Positions 1 to 11,750 of a stretch of 42,256 nt of DNA are shown here, piece by piece. The notes beneath the pieces were generated by a model. The model worked only from the letters and a program-made list of their open reading frames with translations. It was not told the origin of the DNA and did not search any database. The first letter of the stretch is position 1, and the number at the start of each line of letters is the position of its first letter. This stretch comes from Perkinsus chesapeaki (lineage: Eukaryota > Perkinsozoa > Perkinsida > Perkinsidae). The position numbers were made by a program, and so were the translations under genes. Location: positions 1 to 42,256 of the forward strand of contig JAAPAO010000290.1 in assembly GCA_013115145.1 (NCBI GenBank), written 5' to 3'.

Positions 1-348
1 TAACTTTCTACTCTACATTAATACCAACCTGCGGTAGCATCATGCTGTGTGACTCGCTAGCAGTAAGCCACTCCTTTAGTTTTCGTGTTAGGTGGTTTGT
101 ACTGAAAACTTTTCAGTGAAAACCGTAAAAGCTTTTCACGAAGTTCATAGCACGCAAGTCAAAAATTCTAGGCCTTGCGTTCAAAGTGCACCGCTCATAA
201 AAGAGCTAAGTGCAAGTGCACACCCGAATGTGGGCTGGATAAAGCCCTGGTCAAGAAGGGACGACTTTTGTCATACTAGCAAAGCAACACCAGTCATCAG
301 AACTTCTGATTCAGAAGCCGCCTCGTTCTGTAGCTACTCTGTTGACTG

Positions 349-373
349 GTCACCTGGTGAGTCACCAGGTGAC
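349..373. repeat. Perfect palindrome, 12-bp arms, 1-nt centre
   Basis: The left arm GTCACCTGGTGA (349-360) is the exact reverse complement of 362-373, with a single G at 361 between them. It is followed at once by further CTGGTGAC/GTCACCGG half-palindromes up to about 400, so the locus looks like a chain of inverted copies of one short word. It lies in DNA without a supportable gene. Confidence 0.9.
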
Positions 374-963
374 TGGTGACCGTCACCGGTCACTGGTGCA
401 CTGCAATGATAGAGTTGATGATGATAATGAAACGAGGCGCTTCTAGGACCACTTCTGACCAGAATCCGCAAACCTTTGCATCCGACGGCGTAAGAAACCG
501 TCTCCAAGACGAATCTAATACAATGCAAAATGGATCGGGCTACTATGCTCCCTCTTCACGTGAAAAGTGAGATGACGCGACACCAACGATAGACTTTATC
601 GGATGGGCACCTCATATGCTGAATTCCTCATACAACATATTTAGCGTACCACTGGCATCGCTGTCATATTCAACAGCACTGTGGGTCACAGACTACTCCA
701 TTGATGGGAGCAAGAAAATGAGCCGATCCGCAATAGTTGCAGAACTGACAGTTACCACTCGCATAGTCTGGGACACGGATCCCATGGCCAGTCTCCACAA
801 GAGATTCGGCTGGGTATAACAAAAAGACGAAACTGCCGACCAGAGGGAGGACGACGCCTAAGTTGAGGATGAGCATTACAAGGAGGGATATTGAAAATCA
901 CCTGGAAATGATTATTGCTGTAGCATCTTATAGCGCTACATCGAGTAGTACTCGATAATATAT

Positions 964-1000
964 GTCACTATGGGGTACTCGACGAGTACCCCGTAGTGAC
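964..1000. repeat. Near-perfect palindrome, 18-bp arms, 1-nt centre
   Basis: 964-981 pairs with 983-1000 around A982. Seventeen of 18 positions are Watson-Crick and the other is T:G, as one C-to-T change in an originally perfect palindrome would give. The word TACTCG of the left arm also occurs just upstream, near 950. There is no flanking gene and no U-tract, so it does not look like a terminator. Confidence 0.9.
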
Positions 1001-2385
1001 AACCCGACTCTAAACACTTTAGAGGTACTTTTTTGCTAACTTTAAGGAAGTGGGGCTCATTGCGGCTTGCTCGGACAGAATATATCAATCACAGCGCCTA
1101 TAAATACTCAGTGTTCACATAAAGTTCTACTACACGCAAGAGCACCGCCTGAACTAAGCGCAGTGCAGCCATGGCGCGGCGCATCGCTTTCTAGGGTCGA
1201 TAAGCCGCTTGCGGAGAAGCAGGATGTCGGGCATACGAGCACTCAAAAGTAGATAACAACGAACAAGAGACCAGCACCGGCTGAGCGAGGCTGCTGAAGT
1301 CCCCAGACTAGCCTCTCTGTCTCGAGATCTCGAGCAAGCAGAAGGCGAATGGGTAGACAGCACTGCTGTCACAGCAAGAGCAGAGTCGCATAATCTTGGC
1401 AAGTGGCACAGCGGCCATGCTCCTCCGATCGATGCACTGCCAAGTAATTGACGCGGTTATCGTTTCTTCAGTGAACCTTTCTGACGTGAGAAGGCACGGC
1501 TAGGTTATCAATCGCGCTTCTCCGGGGAGCGAATACATTGGAGCCAGTTTTTGGATATCAGGCCATGTCACTTAAGCCGTTTAGTTCTTTCGATAGCGGT
1601 TAGGGGCTTTGAGTCACTTCAAGAAGTTACATCTGACTCGCACAGGACGATACCTTAAGTGAGTGCGACAGCTGCTTATATGGGAATGTAGAAACGTCTT
1701 ATCACAATAACCACTAAACTCGAGGTGTGGGACAGCAGTTGCAGACTGGCTCAACGATGTCGAGCAATTACTTAGGAGGGAGACCTTCAGAGATGTCGGC
1801 AATAAATACCTTGTGTTTGAATTTATCTTAGACTCTACTCGTCTCAGATGGGTATTTCCTGTCACGTGACACTGTGATGGTGTGGTGTCATGTTAGCTGG
1901 ATTCCCTCAATGAATTACCGAAAGCTTACCACGCCGATCTCGGGTAGACCACACTCGTCAAACATAGGTCGCCCGGGTTATGCGAACACGAAATTAAGTT
2001 AAAAACCTTTCTGGTATTCTTCGATATACAATCGGTCACCAATTGTTAGTGTTCATAAGAGAGTTCACAATACGTACAATGTTTGCAGGACCCACGTCGG
2101 CACGTAGTTACATCATTCATCATCGTACTGTCACGAGTCGTGACACAATATGCGATCAGATACCCTGACAAATACTTATATAAGTACTTTGCGAGCAAAC
2201 CCAGGGTGACCCGGGAATCACAAGTTGGATACTAGACGACTTGTAATATGTCAACATTTATCGGTTTAAGCCAGTTATTGTTTTGACTTCAGTGTAGATA
2301 TAGGACCCGCAATTTCACAAAAAGCATCGTATTATTACCCGAGTGCTTTCTCCCGAGCGGCAGAGTGTCAAACACCCAAATTGGA

Positions 2386-2410
2386 ACCCGCAACCCGCAA
2401 CCCGCAACCC
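2386..2410 (+). repeat. Short tandem heptamer (ACCCGCA)x3.5
   Basis: Three complete ACCCGCA units and a partial fourth stand head to tail in non-coding DNA. The unit resembles a telomere-type heptamer only loosely (the plant-type unit is CCCTAAA), and three copies are too few to argue for an interstitial telomere. I see no function. Confidence 0.7.
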
Positions 2411-2950
2411 TCGAGCCGTTCGCTGGTGCCTGGTTTTCCAATTCCGAGTTATATTGTGGGCGGCTAGCCCGATGTGCTGCCACACAGCGCATCACAAGCT
2501 GCTCATGTCCCGCACCATGAAGACTTACGTAGCATGCTCAGGGCAGTCGTCCCCAAGTAAACTGGGTCAACTACGTGCACTCACCCAGAATATTCTGCAG
2601 GCCGAAGGCGATGGCTCGTTGCGTTTATTCGTGAAAGTTCTTTACTGAACAGGGTGCTTTAACCTCGAGTCCCATTCTCCCCATAAACACCGGTTTCAGA
2701 GACGACCACCTGAACGTGTCTTGCTACGCGTAGGGCTTTCCGAACACCTGCTTATGTGAGTGATAGCTGTAACCCTTCCATGAGGAGGATGTATGACTGC
2801 AGAACACAAGGCATTAAGATCAGTGAATAGCACTATGAATTCACGTTAGGTCATCCTTGCCAGATCTTGAACCGCAATGAGCGGCAAAAAGAAGAAGAGA
2901 TAACCGAAGGAAACTAGGAAAATATACCAGTGGCCTTAGACCACGTAATA

Positions 2951-3856
2951 TTAATCCACTTGGCATCCCCACAACATCTTGAAGCGAGGAACCAGTACAG
3001 CAAGTAGAGCACCAGAACAACCCAAGTATACCGACTTCACAGCAAAGCCAGCGTAGAGGCCGCTGAGACCTCTTGTGGAGTAGATGTTACGAGCAGTCTT
3101 GAAGACATCAGTGACACCAGAGACGAGATAGCTAGCATTTAATTTGGGACGAGGAACTGCCGGGTTGAAGGTATCAGTGATAGCCTGCTTCTGAATAACT
3201 GTTCTGACAACATCTGTCCAACAATTCAGAACAACTCCGAACACACCGGCACCAAAGCCTGCTAGAGAATCAGTAAGGGGACCGTCAAAGCCCAACGCTT
3301 GCCGGGTGACCTTCTTGCATTTATCCAAGGACATGAAGTAGCCAGCAGACCAGATGAATTGCCGCAGTTGCATACCACCGAAACCAAGGTAGAGGCCGGC
3401 AACGCCTCGAGTTTTCCATAAATGAGAAATAACTTCAGACGTGCTTTTAAACCGCCCGGCTGCGTCGAGCTGCATTGCCAATTTGGCATTCTCGAACGGA
3501 GATATAACAATCATCTCGGGAATAGTGGCGACACCGCCAGCGATGCCTTTGGTTAAGGAACTGCCATCACTTTGCTTCTTACCGAATAAGACCTTGTGAC
3601 AAATCGGTTGGAGCCAAAATTTGATGGACCGTGAGAAAGTAGCTCGGGCCATTTCGGCACCGATGCCCTTCGAGACGAAACCCTTCATGCCGTGCGCCGC
3701 GTAGAAGTCCTTCATGAGAGTCGGTATGCTGGTCTTAACCCCAGAGGCTTGGGACATAGCCATGGCACGGACTATGTCGACCGGATAGAGGGTAACAGCA
3801 GTCACTACAGCAGCACCAGTTACTGGTGGTAGTGATATTAAAGCTGCTAGGGACAT
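2951..3856 (-). CDS. Mitochondrial carrier family transporter (SLC25-like)
   Basis: This is an intact single-exon frame of 301 residues, the usual length of a mitochondrial carrier, which exchanges metabolites across the inner mitochondrial membrane. The three-repeat architecture is visible. The signature P-x-[DE]-x-x-[KR] appears as YPVDIVRA near residue 23, as SPFENAKL near 120, and in degenerate form as CWTDVVRT near 213, where Trp replaces the Pro that kinks helix H5. Glycine-rich segments such as GLYLGFGG (about 158-165) and GLYAGFAV precede even-numbered helices, as in the family. The ATG at 3856 gives the full first repeat. The substrate cannot be assigned: the contact residues do not match one subgroup I know. 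It is unusual here in having no intron. The degenerate third motif may mean altered gating or a divergent substrate. Confidence 0.88.
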   Translation of the reverse strand: MSLAALISLPPVTGAAVVTAVTLYPVDIVRAMAMSQASGVKTSIPTLMKDFYAAHGMKGFVSKGIGAEMARATFSRSIKFWLQPICHKVLFGKKQSDGSSLTKGIAGGVATIPEMIVISPFENAKLAMQLDAAGRFKSTSEVISHLWKTRGVAGLYLGFGGMQLRQFIWSAGYFMSLDKCKKVTRQALGFDGPLTDSLAGFGAGVFGVVLNCWTDVVRTVIQKQAITDTFNPAVPRPKLNASYLVSGVTDVFKTARNIYSTRGLSGLYAGFAVKSVYLGCSGALLAVLVPRFKMLWGCQVD

Positions 3857-4193
3857 TGTAGAGAAACGGGAAAACTGAAATAGGTAAAGATATAGTAGAG
3901 ATGTTGGTAAATGTGACAGTGGTGAACAACTCTGAAGAGGTGCTCCGATAAATGCAAGAAAATTGCAGGTAAAGATGCAACTTCATCGAAAATCTTTAGG
4001 CGGCTCGTTCATTAGATCTGTGAACGCGATTTACCCAAAACGAGTTCCGAAACCGGTTCTGAGTTTCGAAACCAGTTTATTGAACGACCCGAGGAAGCAC
4101 TTTCCACGAATTTCTCAGGCAGTCTTTAACTTGTATGGATATAAGGCCTTGCCTCACCTTTTCAACGTAGTTGTTTGCACGCTTGTCAATTAA

Positions 4194-7100
4194 ATGGTTG
4201 TTTTTGGTGACGAAAATAAGGGGCGGCGGAAAGGAGCTGAGCTGCTCCTCTCGAGGGATGCCACTACTATTAGTTGCTCTATTGAAGCGAAAAACGAATC
4301 TTTGAAGCGAAATTGGAAGCCTCCGGGCAAAATACCAATAATAACACAAAGCGATTTCAACAGCTTGATGGCAACTGGAGCTTTCCATGAGGATCAGACG
4401 CGGTTACGTGCGGTTGTTGAAGCTGTATCGAATGCACCTAAAAGAAAGGGCGTTACAGGAAAACGGAGTCCACCAGTATCCAAGGGCAGAGGCAAACCCG
4501 AAATAAGAGGTGTTGGTAGGAATAGCAAGGACATAGTGAGCAAAACACAGACCAGGAAGGCACCCGCGCCGGTGAGAGAGGCACGACCTGCTCCGCAAAG
4601 CAAAGTAAAGGCAGTCGCCACGTCAAGAGCCGCACCTAAGAAGGCCTCACCGGCGAAAAGGTCAGCGCCTACACTAAAAGCGGCGGGGGCCCGGAGATCG
4701 CCTCCGAAAGAAAAGGAAGCGCCGGCGAAAGAAACACAAGGGCAGGAACCGCGTATCACGGAAAATCGGACGCCGACGAGAGAGTCGGTGAAAGAGGGTC
4801 CGGGTAAAGTGGTGGCGGTGGGGGAGGACACCGGAGAAGTGGACAACACCCTGTCGGAGGCAAACAAACAAATTGACATGAAAACGTTCTATCTCGGAGG
4901 CACTTGTGAGACAGAGGAAGAGGCAAACGAACGAGAGAGACTAAAGCAGCAAAGGTGGGGAGGGGTGGGGGAATCTCTGGGACCAGCCTGGCAACGCGAT
5001 GGGGAGTAGCATGTGTAGCCCTGGCCCGGTCAAGGAATGATGGTATCGGTCATTCGTCCAGTTCAATTGTTAGGGAAGAGGGGCTCCTTATCGAAAGGAC
5101 GAAGGACAGGTTTTCACCTTGGGCGCTTAGAATGCAAAGCTTGCCACCACTCAATAAACAGGTCTCGCACCAGAATTCAGATAGCTATGGTCAGAACTGA
5201 CCATAGCTATGCAGCCGGTCTGGTAGACAGGAACGCTGTACATGGATGCCTGAATAGGTACCGAGACGAGCTCGAGGCTCAGCTGGCAGAACGGCTCGCA
5301 GAATCTGGCAAACGGCGGATGAGCTGCAGCAGGAGCACCCAAGCCCACACCACCGATGGCAGCAACGGTGGGGCAGCGCTCTCCTCCGACTCGCCGTGCA
5401 GTATGACGAGTTTCGGAGTGCATTCCAGCGATGAACAAAGAGAAGAGAAAGAGAAACAAGTGAGAAGGAATTCACATTTAGATATTCAGTGTAACCTTAG
5501 GCGCGCCTGAGGGCCATTCTCGATCAGCAGATCGCCGAGCAAACGGAGATACGAATCCGTTTAGAAGCAGTAGGTTGATATTGCACTCCGGTGAGCGGCT
5601 AGGTTGATACTCAGGAGAAACGGGCAAGGGAAGAAGCCGACGAGGAAAGAGTTCGAAGAGAACTTGTCGAGATTGCTGCGATGGAGACCCACCATCATCA
5701 GCCCACACAGCGGTCCATCGAACAACAACCGAGCAGCCAGGGTCACCTTACAGCGGGAAGTCCTTGTCCAGTAGAGCAGGTAGCTGTCCGTTCCCCTCCT
5801 CGACATGAAGCTAACTCTCCTCCCACTACTCGCTCACCCGACGCATCGGCGCATCCCCGAACGGCGAGCTCGCAAGCTGTACCCACGGCAGCAAGGGTAC
5901 CACTCCAACAGTCGTCTCAACGTCTAGGCGTGGTTTATGCGCCAGCGTACTTAGTCACTCAAACTCCTCACGGTGCGACAGTTCGACCAATTTCACAATC
6001 GTTGGCGGTCCCCGTGTTACGGTCGATACCACAGCTCAACCTGCCGGCTAGACCATACGTTACGCGCTCACTTGATAGAGTCAATACGCAAATGCAGTAC
6101 TTTGCTGGCAACCTCAACAGCTTATGCGGTCAATTTGGCCAGAAGCCCACAGCGGTAGAACGAAGCCTCAGGGGCACCACTCGACTGGTAGAATCGCCCT
6201 CTCCCAGTGCAAAACGGGGCTACGTGGTGCCAAGGAGCGGCAGGGCGGACAGCCCCATCGTCGACTCCTTGAGCTCATCGGTAGTCGTGGATAACAACAA
6301 CAAGGAGATGCAATTCTTCTTGCGGGAGAACGTCGGAAAGGCTCCGGGTCGATGGGGCGGAGGGCAGCCAAAGGCTGATGACGACACCAGCTCCCCCGAA
6401 GGTAGCGCAGGTGCAGCTGCGCCAGTCTAATGTATTTGTTTGCAGGGTCAGATGATGCCAGCAGGGCGGATACGGCACGAGGAGGATTAATAACAGAGCG
6501 CAGCATGGCGAACATCAGCAAGTTTATTAGCACCGATTCAATGATGGACACTTGGACGTCAGACAAGCGGCCGAACTCCTCCCAGCAGAGTGAGGAGCCT
6601 CTTCCAGATAGATATTCTTCATAGTGCGTAATTGATGCTCTCAGGCAGTCTTAACGATACTCCAAGGCTCGAGACTCCACCACCCGAGCTCGAGGAGCCC
6701 CCTATCAGGGAGGAAGCATCAGTGATCGAGGCCGTCGAGGATGATAGTGATGAATGTCTCAATTTGGAGAACTCTCCCGTGCAAGAAGAGGAGTCCACCG
6801 AGGAGCTTGATGCTGACCTCCTCGATGAGGTAAGCGCGGTCAGTAACCGCTCCCTTACCTTACACCTCCTCAGTCTCGTCAAAGTTCACATTGCTCATTT
6901 ATCGACGGGCCCAGCATCTCGCTCGCGGACAGCCTCAGCTTCCTTATGATGGACGAGCGTTGGTCAAGCTGTCATTACACTGCGTTTATAGCGACTGTCC
7001 TGCAAACCGAGGAGCTGAAGTGTCGGCATGAGATAGCTGAAGTGAGCGCACTTCATTCGGTTCTCTACAAAGCATCCTCGTTCCTCAGACCCTCTCCGTT

Positions 7101-7456
7101 CTCCGAGACCGCGCCATCATTATCGAACAGGTATGTTGACGCCTGTGGTCTGTGCGACGTGGAGTTATCAGATATCTTCATCGAGTGGAGATGATTGCAG
7201 TTCAGACTACTCCAGTGAATCTAGCTTCCTTCAACAACTATCCGACGACACTGGTCTTGCTGCGATCTTTGAAGACGAGGAATCAGACAACGATGATCTT
7301 CCCGCTGGCCCCTTCCTGAAGCTCAGTGGATCTCCAGAGGAATCAGGTTCCATCGGCGGCAGTCCTCTCGTCACAGAGCGGCACGCGGCAGCCTCATTCA
7401 CCGAGGAAGCTGCCGGCACTGGCGGCTGGTCCGAGTCCAGTGGTACACTTGAATGA
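4194..7456 (+). CDS. Large coiled-coil, low-complexity protein (ten exons)
   Basis: I do not recognise this protein. Proposed exons are 4194-4954, 5074-5161, an exon ending at 5459, 5501-5569, 5615-6401, 6446-6589, 6645-6829, 6874-7041, 7089-7130 and 7172-7456. The phases agree at every junction except the start of the third exon. The N-terminal ~220 residues are Lys/Pro/Ala-rich and basic. Exons 3-5 form a charged coiled coil (heptads such as ARLRAILDQQIAEQ and EKRAREEADEERVRRELVE), followed by a Ser/Pro/Gln-rich linker. The C-terminal third is strongly acidic and Ser-rich, ending GTLE. This charge layout is common in cytoskeletal or basal-body scaffold proteins, but that is only a resemblance. 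A 30-bp palindrome sits at the uncertain start of exon 3. The real protein is about 900 residues. Confidence 0.65.
5181..5210. repeat. Perfect palindrome, 14-bp arms, 2-nt centre
   Basis: The arm ATAGCTATGGTCAG (5181-5194) is exactly complementary to 5197-5210 around AA. It lies at the border of intron 2 and exon 3 of the 4194-7456 gene, just after a possible acceptor (AATTCAG ending at 5180). If transcribed it would form a 14-bp hairpin at a splice site. No simple splice choice restores a clean frame across it, so it may be a recent insertion that disturbs or remodels this intron. Confidence 0.9.
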
Positions 7457-7629
7457 AACCGTTTAGCTACTGTCGTCCGTACTCTTACTATTGAAGCATT
7501 GCAATCGTTAGTGTATCGTGCGTCGTGTTTACTAGTTAACAAAACAACAAGATGTGATATGCAAGGAACTTGGTATTTTAAACAAGCGCTGTGGGCTGAT
7601 GATAAATGGTATTTTATATTGGAATGAGA

Positions 7630-8474
7630 TTAGTTGCTTTTCTCGGCCTCTTTGATCTGTTTGAAGATCTTATCAATACGAACACTGAGGTCCTCTGCCT
7701 GCCGTACCAGCTCCTTCCGAGCAGCCTTTGCGGGCTCTTTCCCTGAAAAAGAACTTCCGAAAGGAGCAAGTGTTGCCTGACGCTTACCAGAATGGAGATG
7801 GACGGTCTCCACGGAATCTATGCCGTTGAACTGGAGCTTGTCAAGTCTGAAAGGAATGCCTTTGAGCCTTCGAAGGAGTAGCGAAGCTCACCTGGCCTCT
7901 ATCTGTGCCAAGACATCCTTGGCCTTTCCGATAGACATCTCGCCGGAGATCAGCTCTTGTTCGGTGTCGGTAACCTAGAAAGATAGGACTTCATCATACC
8001 ACTGGACAGATCGGCTTACCTCTCGTTCGACTTGCTGGAGAGCGGCCTCTAGTTGATCTAGATGCCCAAGAGTCTTTGCACTTAACACAGAGAATGATTT
8101 CATAAACTTAGCAGCTGGATCATTATCAGCGAACTCTTTACTCTAAAGATGATGATGCATATCCTGCATATCGAAAAGTGCCGACATGCATCCCTCACCA
8201 TATCAACTTGCTTTCCCTCCTCTGTACGCTGCAGCTCATCATCAGGCTCCGAATCCTCGTTGTCCTTTGGGCTCAACGAAGGTACTGATGCCGCGTCACA
8301 GCTGCTGGCTTCAGGGCGTGCTGGAGCAGCGGACGAGGGCGCAGCAGTGGTCGGGGTGGGATGATGATGAGCACGACGATGATGACGTCGCTTGCTGTGG
8401 ATTCGGGGATCCTGATTGCTGCTGCTGTGATCTCCAGCGTAGTGATAGTAGGCGGCTCGATCGTCACTCGCCAT
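7630..8474 (-). CDS. BAG-domain-like co-chaperone
   Basis: Five exons (8474-8199, 8142-8020, 7974-7892, 7846-7788, 7742-7630) join in phase to 217 residues. The N-terminal ~90 residues are low-complexity, first His/Arg-rich (SKRRHHRRAHHH), then Pro/Ala- and Asp/Glu-rich. The rest is helical. Its last ~80 residues resemble a BAG domain, which binds the Hsp70 ATPase domain and triggers nucleotide release: a helix with ARLDKLQFNGIDSVETV, then a basic helix AARKELVRQAEDLSVRIDKI. In the family a short loop and the RKELV-type helix carry the Hsp70 contact. No ubiquitin-like domain precedes it. Introns are 45-56 nt with GTAAGC or GTGAG donors. The assignment rests on motif resemblance; a generic coiled coil is the alternative. 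Confidence 0.6.
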
Positions 8475-8846
8475 TATTTTATTGATATTCAGAAGAACTA
8501 GTTTACTGTGAAAAGCAGGGAGATAACGACCAGACGCTATAAGAGGAAATATAAAGGGAATTGCAGTACTGTAAAACTCAGGGCTAGTTGCACTAGCCAC
8601 CGACAGAGAATACACAGAGACTTTTAACTCAACAACGGCATAGTAGATACAAGTCATTATACTGAAAATAACTTGATGATAGTATTTCAACGATAACCCT
8701 CAACAATAATGATATGCTTCTCGTAATCATAGAGCAACCTATCATATACTGATAATAACAAACTGATAGTAAAAGCATCTAACGATGATGACGGTAGTCA
8801 TCAACGCTTCCATCAGATTCGATCATGAAATGGTCACAGTAGGAAT

Positions 8847-9041
8847 TTACTGATTCTCGAGGGTCTTTCTGGCACCGGCAACATCGCCAAGCACACCCTC
8901 CTTCTTGTAGTTCTCAACCTGCTTGGTAGTAGGATGTCTCAACTCAGTGTGAACCTGCTCCTTTCGGGGACTAGGAGGGTCTCTCCTAGGAGCCTTATCA
9001 AGCTTCTGCTGAAGAGGACGACTGTAGTAAGCGGTATCCAT
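8847..9041 (-). CDS. Small hypothetical protein, 64 residues
   Basis: This is an intact short frame from ATG at 9041 to TAA at 8847. The protein is hydrophilic and basic, with a Pro/Arg/Lys-rich centre (DKAPRRDPPSPRKEQ) and a helical C-terminus (KQVENYKKEGVLGDVAGARK). There is no signal peptide or membrane segment. In-frame sequence continues upstream as a hydrophobic stretch that I take for 5' untranslated DNA because it reads like AT-rich spacer. Its size resembles small conserved eukaryotic proteins, but I cannot name a family. It lies between the BAG-like gene and the proteasome gene on the same strand. Confidence 0.4.
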   Translation of the reverse strand: MDTAYYSRPLQQKLDKAPRRDPPSPRKEQVHTELRHPTTKQVENYKKEGVLGDVAGARKTLENQ

Positions 9042-9609
9042 TTTAACAATTGCTAACTTTCTTATATAATAATAACTAATGAGAAAAACATAGTACGAAA
9101 GAGTGACCGCACAGAAATCTGCACGCATGCACATACTTCTAAGCTGACCACCCTGAAACGGAACTACTAAGAATGTGCCAATGAGATGTTGGACAAGGTT
9201 TGATAACAGAGCTGAGCTAGACTACAGGATGCAACGAGCTGTGCAACTGTATCATCCCCGGATCTTAGTAACACAAAAGGGGACAGCCGTACCAAATCGG
9301 AATGGGAGTCAAACGCTAAGCGTATGGAGCCGACACATTATACACGACCCTACTTGAACGCAAAGGACAAGAGAGATAAAGAAACCATCAAGTGGCTGTT
9401 ACTTATGATGGCGCTACACTCTGACATACTGAAATAATGCAATTCATCATCATCATCATCACCACCACAGAGCCGACCACCGCTGGACTTGTTCACCGTA
9501 TTTATTATTAGTCTTTTATGCCTCATCCCCTATACCAGACATACCCTTCTCAGCAGCGTATCTAATCATGACGAGGTTACACTCACAACTAGCAGTGAGC
9601 TCATGATGA
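9042..9609. other. Spacer between small gene and proteasome gene
   Basis: I see no coding signal. The stretch includes a short CAT trinucleotide run near 9444-9461 and the 3' flank of the proteasome beta5 gene. Confidence 0.5.
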
Positions 9610-10768
9610 CTACTTGTAATGGAGTTCCATCACATCCTGGCCATCCTCGATAATAGTCCATCTGATTAACAGACAATTAAAACCAACACACACTTCCCTC
9701 CGTTTCCGTCTTACCCATCCTTATGAACATGATACACTCTGACGTATCCACCAGAAGCACCATCCTTATTAGTAGCATGATAGATGGCATGTTTAGCCAG
9801 CTCCACTGCATCCTTCAGGAGCATATCGTGCTTGTAGCCGGCATCGAGGATCTAGGTTAACGATACATAGCGGTGGAGAGGCAACAAGAGCTTACACCAT
9901 AGGCGTATGTAGAACCAGAGCCGACTGAGAACATATAGTTCTTAATACGAGTACCTTGGTCATCCACCATATATCTGAAGAAGGGATGACATTCTGATGG
10001 AAAAACCGTATTTACAGAGCAGGGCCAGTATTAGCATCATAACCAGCAATCATGGTACCGCAGGAAAGACCGTATCTAAATTAATACATCTTACTCCAGT
10101 AAACAGAGTTATCATTACCCTTTATAAGAGTACATAATATTAGCAAGCATCTTAGAGGCAGCAGCAGTGGTGACACGCTGGTTGTTTCGAAGCTCGTAGA
10201 GTCTAATAATGTTACGGTGCAAAACACTACAGGGAATGTCTCTAGTACTTGCAGAGCCTTCCAAGATGCCTTTCCCAGAACTGACAGTCAGCAGCACCAC
10301 CAGCCATTGTGCCTTAATAACAAAGTGGCCGATATTCCCTTGCCCTACCAGAAAGTACCGATAAGCCTGTCAGTGATGTGAAGGACCTTCCTAACGGTTT
10401 GGCTGGACACATAGCTTCCCATGGACGCCCTGGAGTCACAGGCTACTATCACACCGTCATCTATTACGAAACCAAGTGTAGTGGTACCTAGTAGCGCCAA
10501 CTTTCCCAGGCACCTTTGCCAATAACTTACCCTTATTGAAGTTCATAAGGCGACCAGAACGGGCCTTGATGTCGGTACAGAAGTTCTGAGGTTGAGCCAC
10601 TGGGGCCAATGCGAACCTTGTCGGCAGTGATTGAGCCTACTAGCGAGTTAAGTGGTAATAGTAGTACCTGTCCATCTCAGCCAGTCCACATGCCTGCTGC
10701 TCCTCCTCTTCCTCATCCACACGGTTTCGACCGGGGAGGGTGAACTTGACAGGAGCGATTACAGACAT
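9610..10768 (-). CDS. PSMB5: 20S proteasome subunit beta type-5
   Basis: Nine exons (10768-10668, 10616-10531, 10487-10359, 10312-10249, 10202-10119, 10075-10016, 9974-9896, 9851-9715, 9661-9610) join in phase to 263 residues. This is the chymotrypsin-like catalytic subunit. A propeptide of about 65 residues ends at Gly before TTTLGFV, where autocleavage exposes the catalytic Thr1. The triad neighbours are visible: Asp17 in CDSRAS and Lys33 in VRKVL. The family blocks [43 protein letters not shown] and [10 protein letters not shown]-type sequence follow in order. Introns are 34-60 nt. All catalytic positions are kept, so the subunit should be active. Length and order match eukaryotic beta5, with no odd insertion. 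Confidence 0.95.
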
Positions 10769-11750
10769 ACTTAGCAAAAAACAACTAATCGTGATGCTCA
10801 AGGCTACAAAACGAAGGAGGGGACAATTACAGTTAACCTATCACTTAATGAAGTCATAGACCCTCCTAAAGAACACTGGTCCTAGCGGACCGGATATATA
10901 CAAAGGGGATTCATGCTTGCATTTAGCCCAAACATTATGCATTGAAATCACTGCGTGATTCACATCCTTAATCCCTGTAAAGATTTCGAACCTTACACGG
11001 TGTTACCTATCCGACTGCCCCGCGGAAAGGGTATAACCAAGAGTCATGCGCCAAGAAATTACGCGCTCGCCCTTGGCACTGTGAAATGTTTTACGGACGT
11101 TGTGTCACAGGCGCTTGATCTGATCTCTGGCGTGGGGAGGATGTATTGTGATATACTGTTAAGGATGGCAGGAATGCCGGTTTACTCAGGGTGATTGAGA
11201 GTGAATGTGCTTTTAGCCACCACTGGGTAGCAATGCTGTCGAAGATGCGTCGAGGTGGTACATTCGAAAAACACCACCCTCTATCCTCGCTTACTCCTTA
11301 TTATAACGCTCCCTGTTATAGAAATATCCGATATAAAGGGTTTCTAAGATGTTGCTAGTGACCACTTGACGCTCGTAAACAGCCGAGGTTTCGACGATAT
11401 GAATCGTTTTGTATTAGAGGAACGCATCACAGTTACATGTCATTATAGAAGCCTCGAGATGACTTCGGGATGAGACTCCCAGAAAGTAGCTCTATGATTG
11501 ATAATGACGGCTACTATAAAGTGGCGCTCATGTGCGCCTCTACGTCTCAGTATCGTACTGTAAACGAAGCTGGTTATTAATCGAGAGAACGCCCAAGTCG
11601 GACGAATAGCATTAAGCATACAGAGTCAAGAAAATGGTAACTCATTCATTCATGGCCTTTTACACATCGGATAATAAGAGTCGCGAAAGTGGATAAGTGA
11701 ATAACACATCCAGGTCGCGTATTGATAACAAGCTGCCTCTAGAAGCCTTG
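10769..11750. other. Intergenic, no gene seen
   Basis: About 980 bases separate the divergently placed proteasome start from the 3' end of the cathepsin gene. Open frames are short and lack motifs or splice continuity. The proteasome promoter should lie just to the right of 10768, but I cannot pick out a defined element. Confidence 0.5.

Larger units (their letters stand above)
1..2950. other. No supportable gene
   Basis: Only short open frames without recognisable motifs or consistent splice structure are present on either strand, so I call no gene here. The stretch holds two palindromes (349-373 and 964-1000), a small heptamer repeat (2386-2410) and an imperfect AT-rich palindrome near 2170-2190. 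It reads as intergenic DNA left of the mitochondrial carrier gene. A lineage-specific or non-coding RNA gene cannot be excluded from sequence alone. Confidence 0.5.

Noticed and set aside
5591-5614. A 24-nt intron before the coiled-coil exon
   Set aside because: The donor at 5570 gives a 45-nt intron joining two heptad-bearing exons in frame.
5681-6430. 249-codon frame as a complete separate gene
   Set aside because: It is one exon of the larger gene; its ATG is internal to a coiled-coil exon starting at 5615.
6620-6644. A 21-25 nt intron in the coiled-coil gene
   Set aside because: A stronger donor GTGAGG at 6590 gives a 55-nt intron that keeps frame.
8273-8485. Plus-strand frames rich in Asp/His opposite the BAG-like gene
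   Set aside because: They are shadows of the His/Arg- and Pro-rich first exon on the minus strand.
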